Shown: positions 1 to 5,389 of the stretch, piece after piece
Layout of the letters: every line of letters starts with the position of its first letter
Position numbering within the stretch: the stretch's first letter is position 1
Origin: Planctomycetaceae bacterium
GTDB taxonomy: Bacteria; Planctomycetota; Planctomycetia; Pirellulales; UBA1268
Assembly (NCBI GenBank): GCA_002862165.1
Contig: PKCL01000235.1
Span: 1-6,459 of the forward strand
DNA: 6,459 nt
Direction of reading: 5' to 3'
Notes under the pieces: generated by a model
Databases searched by the model: none
Told to the model about the DNA's origin: nothing
The model's input: the letters and a program-made list of their open reading frames with translations, nothing else
Translations under genes and position numbers: made by a program

Positions 1-45
1 CGGTACAACCTATAGACCTGAATCAGACTAAAAAACCATAAATCT

Positions 46-50
46 GGAGA
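46..50 (+). promoter_or_regulatory. Ribosome binding site of the isomerase-like gene
   Basis: GGAGA lies 6 bases before the ATG at 57, a good Shine-Dalgarno match at normal spacing, and supports that start. The remaining upstream bases (1-45) are A-rich; I see no clear promoter in them. Confidence 0.75.
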
Positions 51-56
51 CACCTC

Positions 57-995
57 ATGCCTCATCAGCCAATACATCCATCGTGCCAAAACGTTCAAAT
101 CAGTCGTAGAACTTTTGGGATGGCTGCGGCTGGTCTCCTCGTTGCATCACAACGCCGGCTCCTATCGGCAGAGAGTGAGAATTCAGTTGGTAAGCCCCTT
201 TTCAAAATTTCCCTCGCCCAGTGGTCGCTTCACAAAGCATTATTCAAGGGCCAGATAGACAACCTCGACTTCCCTCGCGAATCCAAACGAACGTATGGCA
301 TAGATGCCGTCGAATACGTCAATCAATTTTTTAAAGACAAGGCAAAAAATTACGACTACCTTGCCCAATTAAACCAGCGAGCAACTGATGAAGGCGTCAC
401 CAATGTACTCATCATGTGTGATGGGCTTGGTAAACTTGGTGACCCAGACGAAAAAGCACGAACGGCTGCAATTGAAAACCATTTTCCCTGGGTTGAGGCA
501 GCAAAACGACTGGGCTGTCACTCCATCCGCGTCAATGCCGCCAGCAAAGGGTCCGATGAAGAGCAGGAGAAACTTGCTGTTGATGGCCTCTCTCGTCTCG
601 CTGAATACGCGGCCCAACTCGAACTTAATGTCATTGTTGAAAATCATGGAGGCCTTTCCAGTAACGGCAAATGGCTTGCTGGCGTCATGGAAAAAATCAA
701 TCTACCGAATGCAGGAACGCTCCCTGACTTCGGTAATTTCAAAGAGTACGACCGATACAAAGGTGTTGAAGAACTCATGCCGTATGCAAAAGGCGTGAGT
801 GCAAAAAGCCACGACTTTGATACCAATGGTGACGAAACAAAGACTGATTACCGACGAATGCTCAAACTCGTCCTTGATGCCGGGTACCACGGATATGTCG
901 GTGTTGAATATGAAGGTAAAAATATTTCCGAGTCTGATGGCATTAAGGCTACAAAAGCCCTGCTCGAAAAAATCCGAAAAGAAATGAGTGCCTAA
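57..995 (+). CDS. Tat-exported sugar phosphate isomerase/epimerase-like TIM-barrel protein
   Basis: A 312-residue protein of the xylose isomerase-like TIM-barrel superfamily (AP endonuclease 2 fold, sugar phosphate isomerase/epimerase group). Seen: residues 14-38 form a twin-arginine signal (ISRRTFG with R17 R18, then an Ala/Gly/Leu-rich stretch), so the folded enzyme is probably exported by Tat. Mature-domain landmarks follow the family order: LAQWSLH near the start of the barrel, VIVENHGG with E195 and H197, PDFGN with D224, AKSHDFD with H252, and VGVEYEG with E284. E195, D224, H252 and E284 fit the usual Glu-Asp-His-Glu metal site of tagatose epimerase-type enzymes. Known of the family: divalent-metal-dependent isomerisation or epimerisation of sugars; planctomycetes carry many exported paralogues. 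The substrate cannot be read from the sequence. The start is fixed by GGAGA 6 bases upstream. The gene stands alone and converges on the EEP gene, with 37 bases between their stops and no clear terminator there. Confidence 0.9.
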   Translation: MPHQPIHPSCQNVQISRRTFGMAAAGLLVASQRRLLSAESENSVGKPLFKISLAQWSLHKALFKGQIDNLDFPRESKRTYGIDAVEYVNQFFKDKAKNYDYLAQLNQRATDEGVTNVLIMCDGLGKLGDPDEKARTAAIENHFPWVEAAKRLGCHSIRVNAASKGSDEEQEKLAVDGLSRLAEYAAQLELNVIVENHGGLSSNGKWLAGVMEKINLPNAGTLPDFGNFKEYDRYKGVEELMPYAKGVSAKSHDFDTNGDETKTDYRRMLKLVLDAGYHGYVGVEYEGKNISESDGIKATKALLEKIRKEMSA

Positions 996-1032
996 CACCT
1001 TAGCGGGATTTCGACTGTCAGTTGCACCACAA

Positions 1033-2154
1033 TCAAGGATCTACTGACACAAGCGAAAAATCGATATCGACGATCACAGGAAAATGGTCAGAAGTATCAA
1101 GGCTGCTTGCGTGACAGATAAACGCGCGTTTGATCCCGGCAGATAACCGCCGGTCGATTAAAATGTGATCGATTAGTGTAAAGACATCATCGCTATCTGC
1201 GGCGCCATTCTCGTTGTAGTCCCAATGAGATGAAAATCGATCGGCTACTCGTGGGATATGTGAAGCAATATTGATGAGTTCATCACCTTTTTGATGGGGA
1301 TCACAATTTTTTAGCATTCGCAGTACGGACGTCTGTGTCTCCCGTGTCGCGTCCGCCATTTCGACATCAGGATCGTAGTCATTGATGTCACCAAGAATGA
1401 TGGGTGCATACCCCCGCGAAATGATCTCCCGCTGTACAATTCGCTGGACAATCGCAGCCTCTGCAGTCCGCTGCGCGTTCGCCTCAGGGTCACTCGGATT
1501 ACTTTTCAGATGCAGGCCAACGAGCCCTAACTTATGCCCAAAAACACTGATAAAGCAGACCGAATGACGCTTCACGACGGCTATCGCTTCGACGTCCTCA
1601 CCATCCTGCTTTGATTTCGTGTACCGCTCCGCTGTCCATGGCAGTGGCACCGTCCCTTGCTGCACATCACGAAGCCTTGGTGTTCGATCTGGTGCGAAGA
1701 GGTGAATCAGTTTTCCTTCAATACGATCAGGTTTCAGGCGCGAGACAATCGCAACGTCAAACCCTGTGTAGCTGTCCCGGCCGTCAACGTGATATGCCTG
1801 AAAATCACCAAGTCCTTTTTCACGAAGCACTGTTACCAGTGCCTCACAGGATTCACGAGACGACACTTCTGAAAGAACAAGAACGTCAGGATTCACGGCC
1901 TCTATTACCGCAGCCACACTTTCAAGATGTCGCATTCGTCCTAGCGGAAAGCGAAAGTGAGCAAAACGACTCCACTCATCAGGTATGGTAAGAGATTCAA
2001 CATTAAAGCACGCAATACGAACATTTGACAGTTTCTCATCGTGCCGTTCTTCCGGTTGCTCAGCTTTCACTCCGTTTAGTGCAGCGAGTGCAATAAGCCC
2101 GAAAAAAAATCTTAATATCGCACTGCTACCTAATTGACGACTGCCATCCTTCAT
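1033..2154 (-). CDS. Exported endonuclease/exonuclease/phosphatase family hydrolase
   Basis: A 373-residue member of the EEP (DNase I/exonuclease III/inositol phosphatase) superfamily. Seen: a basic N terminus, a hydrophobic stretch (about residues 13-27) and a VKA-EQ signal peptidase-like site at 29-33, so it is probably exported. Catalytic motifs occur in the family order: FNVES (N51), VLSEVSS (E96), GLHLKS (H215), ILGDINDYD (D256, N258), TLIDHILID (D329, H330) and TSDHFPV (D356, H357). The metal and catalytic residues seem complete, so activity is expected; DNA, RNA or phosphoester preference cannot be told. An unusual loop, DYNENGAADSDD at 312-323, has the spacing of a calcium-binding EF-hand or dockerin loop. 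Start: the frame is open to 2301, but ATG 2154 is preferred because it begins the signal peptide directly and has AAAGAG 9 bases upstream. ATG 2175 or 2172 would add 7 or 6 residues and has no Shine-Dalgarno sequence. Confidence 0.88.
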   Translation of the reverse strand: MKDGSRQLGSSAILRFFFGLIALAALNGVKAEQPEERHDEKLSNVRIACFNVESLTIPDEWSRFAHFRFPLGRMRHLESVAAVIEAVNPDVLVLSEVSSRESCEALVTVLREKGLGDFQAYHVDGRDSYTGFDVAIVSRLKPDRIEGKLIHLFAPDRTPRLRDVQQGTVPLPWTAERYTKSKQDGEDVEAIAVVKRHSVCFISVFGHKLGLVGLHLKSNPSDPEANAQRTAEAAIVQRIVQREIISRGYAPIILGDINDYDPDVEMADATRETQTSVLRMLKNCDPHQKGDELINIASHIPRVADRFSSHWDYNENGAADSDDVFTLIDHILIDRRLSAGIKRAFICHASSLDTSDHFPVIVDIDFSLVSVDP

Positions 2155-2160
2155 CGGTAC

Positions 2161-2169
2161 ATTCTCTTT
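2161..2169 (-). promoter_or_regulatory. Probable ribosome binding site deciding the EEP start
   Basis: On the minus strand the purine run AAAGAGAAT ends 6 bases before ATG 2154, with its GAG 9 bases before it. The upstream candidates ATG 2172 and ATG 2175 are preceded by pyrimidine-rich sequence (CAGCCCTC). This favours 2154 as the start, though the match is modest. Confidence 0.45.
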
Positions 2170-2176
2170 CATCATG

Positions 2177-2228
2177 AGGGCTGTGAACCAGGCAACCGGG
2201 ACACAGCTTTTTTCATTCACACAGCCCT
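2177..2228. promoter_or_regulatory. Competing inverted repeats in the divergent promoter region
   Basis: AGGGCTGTG at 2177-2185 is the exact reverse complement of CACAGCCCT at 2220-2228 (9 bp, 34-base spacer). A third arm, CACAGC at 2202-2207, also pairs with GCTGTG at 2180-2185. One arm can thus form either of two hairpins, but not both. On the plus strand the smaller hairpin is followed directly by six T (2208-2213), like an intrinsic terminator. On the minus strand the larger hairpin would lie in the EEP leader, ending 2 bases before ATG 2175 and 22 before ATG 2154. The gap 2155-2294 also holds GCACAAC twice (2229-2235 and 2243-2249) and a TATATA stretch at 2263-2268 that could belong to a promoter of the SET gene. 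I see no convincing -35/-10 pair. The role in attenuation, or as a dyad operator, is inference. Confidence 0.45.
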
Positions 2229-2294
2229 GCACAACCAGACTCGCACAACATAACCAGCCCCCTATATAACAGCATAGAAAAATTTGTTCCGCCC

Positions 2295-2849
2295 ATGCCA
2301 ACTGCTCCGTTCAATTTAGATTCTTTCCGCCAACCATTTGATCTCAAAACCCACAAAATTCCAGAAACAAACCAATCACCCAATACATCACTCAACAGAA
2401 TTGTTCGTGTCGCCGAGACGTCTGTCGGAAAGGGAGTCTTCGCCCGCCGCCGGCTTTACGAGAACATACTTCTTAGCGAAATCCACGGAAAAGTGCTCGA
2501 CGACTACCCGGAAGACTCCAGCTACTGCATGGCACTTCCGAGCGGAAAACTCCTAGAACCTACCGCTCCCCTACGTTTCCTGAACCACAGTTGCGATCCG
2601 AACTGTGAAATTTTCTACTGGGACGATGAAGAAACCACCTTGCAGGAAGATCGGCTGTGGCTGCAAATAATCCGACCAATAGTTCCGGGCGAGCAATTGC
2701 TCATCGATTACTGCTGGCCAGCGGATGCAGCAATCCGATGCCAGTGCGGAGCACCGACGTGTCGCGGTTGGATTGTGGACCCGGACGAGTACCACCTCCT
2801 GCCAATAGCGGAAACTGGCGACGATGGAGCCTCCTTGCCGTCATCGTAA
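2295..2849 (+). CDS. SET domain protein-lysine methyltransferase-like protein with post-SET motif
   Basis: A 184-residue compact SET protein. Seen: after an unconserved N terminus the SET core begins near residue 35, with SVGKGVFA (43-50, the Gly-x-Gly cofactor-binding start), then RFLNHSCDPNCE (94-105, the Asn-His-Ser-Cys signature), GEQLLIDY (132-139, with the expected catalytic Tyr139) and a post-SET Cys motif CQCGAPTC (C149, C151, C156) followed by RGWI. Known of the family: these three Cys plus the Cys of NHSC (here C100) bind a zinc ion beside the active site, as in DIM-5-type enzymes, and the methyl donor is S-adenosylmethionine. All four Cys are present, so an active lysine methyltransferase is likely; its substrate is unknown. 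ATG 2295 is the only sensible start, yet it has no Shine-Dalgarno sequence (GTTCCGCCC precedes it). The last 24 or so residues past the post-SET motif look unconserved and overlap the transporter gene in another frame. Confidence 0.88.
   Translation: MPTAPFNLDSFRQPFDLKTHKIPETNQSPNTSLNRIVRVAETSVGKGVFARRRLYENILLSEIHGKVLDDYPEDSSYCMALPSGKLLEPTAPLRFLNHSCDPNCEIFYWDDEETTLQEDRLWLQIIRPIVPGEQLLIDYCWPADAAIRCQCGAPTCRGWIVDPDEYHLLPIAETGDDGASLPSS
2748..2751 (+). promoter_or_regulatory. Probable internal ribosome binding site for the transporter
   Basis: GGAG lies inside the SET gene, 7 bases before GTG 2759. It coincides with the codons of the post-SET zinc motif (CGGAGCACC reads Gly-Ala-Pro in the SET frame), so it could be chance. 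None of the other candidate starts (ATG 2657, ATG 2738, GTG 2744, TTG 2768) has a better site. Confidence 0.4.
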
Positions 2850-5134
2850 TTTCTTGTTTCGCGGGCTACGGACTCAGCCGGATTCGGATTGATGATGACC
2901 TTAGGTCACTTCTTCGCAGCGTACGTCCAGCAAGTTTACTCGGCGGAGCCGATGCTACACGTGTTGATGAAGAGTTTGCACTTGTCGACGCCATTGGAAA
3001 TCGCTTCGGTGCGCCTGATCGTGATTGCATCATTCGTGTCAAATGCCAACAAGATGATATCTTCCACGAGCCCGGTCTTTCACAACTTCGCGTCCTCGTG
3101 AAAAACCTGCAGGCGCTTCCTGATGTCGACCGAGTACGCTCAATGTTTGAGGTTCGCCGGGAAGGTGTAGCTGGGGCGATTCTTCCTGTCATCCCAAAGA
3201 CTTCTGGTGAACTTGATGCTGAGTCACTTCGCAAGTCACGCACCCGCGCTCAGGAGCATCCGTTAGTCAACGGACAACTCCTCTCATCTGATGGGACGAC
3301 CGCTTTATTCATCGTGCGATTGTCGGCTGGTGCTGATCAACCTCCACGGCTCGGGCAAGCGGTCGAAGCTATTGAGTCAACTCTTACGAACTTTCACGCT
3401 GACGATATCACTGCACAACTTACAGGCCTACCAGCTCTCAGACATCAAGCCGCTCTCGCTTTGCGTAATGACATGCTGATCTTCAATTCGCTCGGGCTGA
3501 CACTCGCTCTCATTCTCTCTGCAGTACTTGCCAGGAGCCTCCGATCAACCATTGTTGCGTGTGTTCCACCAGCCATCGGTGCCGTATGGGCGATGGGTAT
3601 TCTCGGGCTCTTTGGGGCACCTATCAATCTACTCACAAGTGTGGTGCCGTCTCTTGCTCTTGTTGTCGGAACGTGTGATTCGATTCATTTTATTGAGGAT
3701 ATGCGACGAAGTGTTCGCCGTGGTACGCATCAGATCATTGCTTCAAGCAATGCGATCAAACGAGTTGGAACAGCATGCGGGCTCACGAGCATCGTCACGG
3801 CTGTTGGTTTTGCATCACTTGCAGCTGCTCGTATTGAGGCTGTCCGTACCTTTGGTATCGCAGCGGCTGCAGGAGCACTCGCAAGTTTTGCAGCCGTCAC
3901 ACTGCTGACGCCACTTCTTGCATCAACTCAATTCTGCCAAGGTCTGCGTCTGGGTCGCTCCTGGCGACTGGCAAGCCGCATTGCCGGCACGCTTACAGCC
4001 TTTTCGATTCGTCATGCTCGTCCAATTGCAGCAGTCGGTCTGGTAGGGACACTGCTCCTGACAGCAATTGGAATGCAAGTGGACGCAGACAATCGTGTGG
4101 TCGACTCGCTTCCTCGACAAGCAGCCTCCTCACAAGCACTTATTGCCGTTGATGAAGAGTTTGGTGGTGTCATGGGTGTTGATGTTATTGTTCGCTGGCC
4201 TGAAGGAGTGAGCTGGAGGAGTGATGAACTCTTGGGCACACTCAATGAAGTGCATGCCATCCTGAACGCTTCGGACGCAACCAGTCGGCCGCTCTCACTG
4301 GCATCCGTCACAAACTCAATGCCACCGCGAGCGCGTCGCAGACTTTCAGCTGATGCTGTTGATGAAATGATTGATCCGGACGCACGCATGGCCATTGTTC
4401 GCGCTCGAGTCCGTGATGCCGGATCCCGCCAGCTTGAAACCGTCTACGGCAACATCGACAAGAAGCTTAGTGCCTTAGCAGCCACACACGATGGGTGGGG
4501 TTTTAAACTTGCCGGCATGTCCGTAATCTCGGCGAAAAATATCAGGCAACTCATTACTGATCTCGGCGGCAGTCTTCTTCTGGAAGTAGCCGTGATTGCC
4601 ATCATCCTTGCCCTTGCCTTCCGATCACCTGTTGCAGGTATTGTGAGCCTGATCCCGAATGTGTTTCCGCTCGCTGTGATTGCGGCTGTTCTTGTGCTGA
4701 CTGGTCGGTCACTCGACCCAGCGACCGTCATTGTTTTTAACGTCTGCCTTGGCCTTGCAGTGGACGACACTGTGCATGTTATGGCAGCACTGGCAAGGAA
4801 CCGTCGTGAAGGTGTTTCGGTTGCAAGCGCCATGCGGCGTGCGATTGTCGAAACTGGAAATCCTGTTGTGCTTGGTGGGTTGATTCTTAGCGTTGGCTTT
4901 GCAGCGGTTACTGTCAGCAGCGTGCCATCCCTTGCTGGATTCGGACGACTGGCGTGTGCTGCAGTTGCTGCCGCAACGGTCGCCGAACTTATTCTTTTAC
5001 CGGCTGTCCTGGTTGTAACCGATGATCTCCTTCGCCGTTCAGCACGACTTGGGCGAGCGTGGAAGCATGACCCAATCTTTGGGCCAGCGCCAACAAGTGC
5101 ACCTGTTTCTGGCATGACAGCACCGTCAGCATGA
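2759..5134 (+). CDS. RND/MMPL-type membrane transporter, 12 membrane helices
   Basis: A 791-residue inner-membrane protein, if started at GTG 2759, with the two-fold RND plan. Seen: TM1 at 22-40, a large extracytoplasmic loop to about 238, TM2-TM6 between 239 and 388, TM7 at 420-437, a second loop to about 602, and TM8-TM12 between 603 and 753, then a short Pro/Ala-rich cytoplasmic tail. The TM4 motif GTCDSIHFIED (304-314, D307) and its TM10 counterpart GLAVDDTVH (665-673, D669 and D670) are the Asp signatures of the HAE3/MMPL branch that couple transport to the proton gradient. Length is normal for that branch, which often handles lipids or hopanoids; the cargo here is unknown, and no membrane fusion protein or outer-membrane channel gene is adjacent. 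The start is uncertain: ATG 2657, ATG 2738, GTG 2744 and TTG 2768 are alternatives, but TM1 begins near 2822, so all usable starts lie in the SET gene. Co-transcription with SET is likely. Confidence 0.9.
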   Translation: MSRLDCGPGRVPPPANSGNWRRWSLLAVIVISCFAGYGLSRIRIDDDLRSLLRSVRPASLLGGADATRVDEEFALVDAIGNRFGAPDRDCIIRVKCQQDDIFHEPGLSQLRVLVKNLQALPDVDRVRSMFEVRREGVAGAILPVIPKTSGELDAESLRKSRTRAQEHPLVNGQLLSSDGTTALFIVRLSAGADQPPRLGQAVEAIESTLTNFHADDITAQLTGLPALRHQAALALRNDMLIFNSLGLTLALILSAVLARSLRSTIVACVPPAIGAVWAMGILGLFGAPINLLTSVVPSLALVVGTCDSIHFIEDMRRSVRRGTHQIIASSNAIKRVGTACGLTSIVTAVGFASLAAARIEAVRTFGIAAAAGALASFAAVTLLTPLLASTQFCQGLRLGRSWRLASRIAGTLTAFSIRHARPIAAVGLVGTLLLTAIGMQVDADNRVVDSLPRQAASSQALIAVDEEFGGVMGVDVIVRWPEGVSWRSDELLGTLNEVHAILNASDATSRPLSLASVTNSMPPRARRRLSADAVDEMIDPDARMAIVRARVRDAGSRQLETVYGNIDKKLSALAATHDGWGFKLAGMSVISAKNIRQLITDLGGSLLLEVAVIAIILALAFRSPVAGIVSLIPNVFPLAVIAAVLVLTGRSLDPATVIVFNVCLGLAVDDTVHVMAALARNRREGVSVASAMRRAIVETGNPVVLGGLILSVGFAAVTVSSVPSLAGFGRLACAAVAAATVAELILLPAVLVVTDDLLRRSARLGRAWKHDPIFGPAPTSAPVSGMTAPSA

Positions 5135-5162
5135 GCAGTCTGAATCTTTTTACATTTGATTG

Positions 5163-5186
5163 CCTTTTGAGAACTTCCTCAAAAGG
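5163..5186 (+). terminator. Hairpin after the transporter, possible terminator
   Basis: CCTTTTGAG (5163-5171) and CTCAAAAGG (5178-5186) are exact reverse complements around a 6-base loop AACTTC. A G-T and a T-A pair can extend the stem to 11 bp. It starts 28 bases after the transporter stop, which is terminator-like. However, no T-run follows and the stem is AT-rich, so it may only stabilise the transcript end or act with Rho. Confidence 0.45.
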
Positions 5187-5274
5187 TAGTCCAGCACGAT
5201 ATCAGACGTGCAAACATTTAGATTCTCATATTGTTATGTGTCGTCTGACAAAAACAAAAAGGAATAAATACGGG

Positions 5275-5355
5275 AAATAGCCAACGTTATGTCCGGGCAT
5301 ATAAAAATCCTGATCATCGAGCGTAGGCCGAGCATAGAAAATAGCGGGACGTTAT
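5275..5355 (+). repeat. Two direct copies of an AAATAGC-ACGTTAT element
   Basis: AAATAGC-CA-ACGTTAT at 5275-5290 recurs as AAATAGC-GGG-ACGTTAT at 5339-5355. Both 7-base halves are identical; the spacer is 2 or 3 bases. The copies are about 64 bases apart, roughly six helical turns, and the second ends 34 bases before the ATG at 5390. This could be a paired regulator site, but that is inference from spacing and identity only. Confidence 0.45.
5318..5337 (+). repeat. Short tandem repeat CGAGCRTAG
   Basis: CGAGCGTAG (5318-5326) is followed after GC by CGAGCATAG (5329-5337), matching at 8 of 9 bases, an 11-base period close to one helical turn. It lies between the two AAATAGC-ACGTTAT elements. 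It may be part of the same regulatory region or chance. Confidence 0.35.
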
Positions 5356-5377
5356 TTGCCCGTTCACTCGAAACCAT

Positions 5378-5381
5378 GAGG
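5378..5381 (+). promoter_or_regulatory. Ribosome binding site of the LEPR-type gene
   Basis: GAGG lies 8 bases before ATG 5390, normal spacing. It supports 5390 over the internal ATG at 5468, which would remove the whole LEPR-type motif. Confidence 0.6.
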
Positions 5382-5389
5382 CACACAAC

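Larger units (their letters stand above)
5135..5389. other. Non-coding gap between transporter and LEPR-type gene
   Basis: These 255 bases hold no credible gene. In order they contain a perfect 9-bp hairpin (5163-5186), a 7-bp inverted repeat TCAGACG/CGTCTGA (5202-5208 and 5242-5248, 33-base spacer), an A-rich stretch (5249-5269), two direct copies of an AAATAGC...ACGTTAT element (5275-5290, 5339-5355), a TATAAA box at 5300-5305 between them, and a tandem pair CGAGCGTAG/CGAGCATAG (5318-5337). Part of it is presumably the promoter of the gene at 5390. TATAAA has no recognisable -35 partner; the first AAATAGC copy sits where one would be expected. Confidence 0.5.

Noticed and set aside
388..798. 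Second plus-strand frame of 136 codons inside the isomerase-like gene
   Set aside because: It overlaps a gene with clear family motifs throughout and shows no motif of its own.
1016..1049. Inverted repeat TGTCAGT/ACTGACA between the two convergent genes as a terminator
   Set aside because: Only 7 bp with a 20-base loop, overlapping the EEP stop codon region, and no T-run on either strand.
1611..1991. Plus-strand open frame (126 codons) opposite the EEP gene
   Set aside because: The EEP frame carries all catalytic motifs across this stretch; the opposite frame has none and no ribosome binding site.
2155..2301. N-terminal extension of the EEP protein to ATG 2301, including a lipobox-like VVQGC
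   Set aside because: It would place a second hydrophobic segment before a complete signal peptide, cross the divergent promoter region and overlap the SET start. The conserved part begins well after 2154, and 2154 has the better ribosome binding site.
4444..5115. Long minus-strand open frame (223 codons) opposite the transporter, with others at 2866-3243 and 4012-4395
   Set aside because: The translations are rich in Ser, Thr, Arg and Ala with no motifs, as expected from the complement of a membrane-protein gene whose codons seldom give stops on the other strand.
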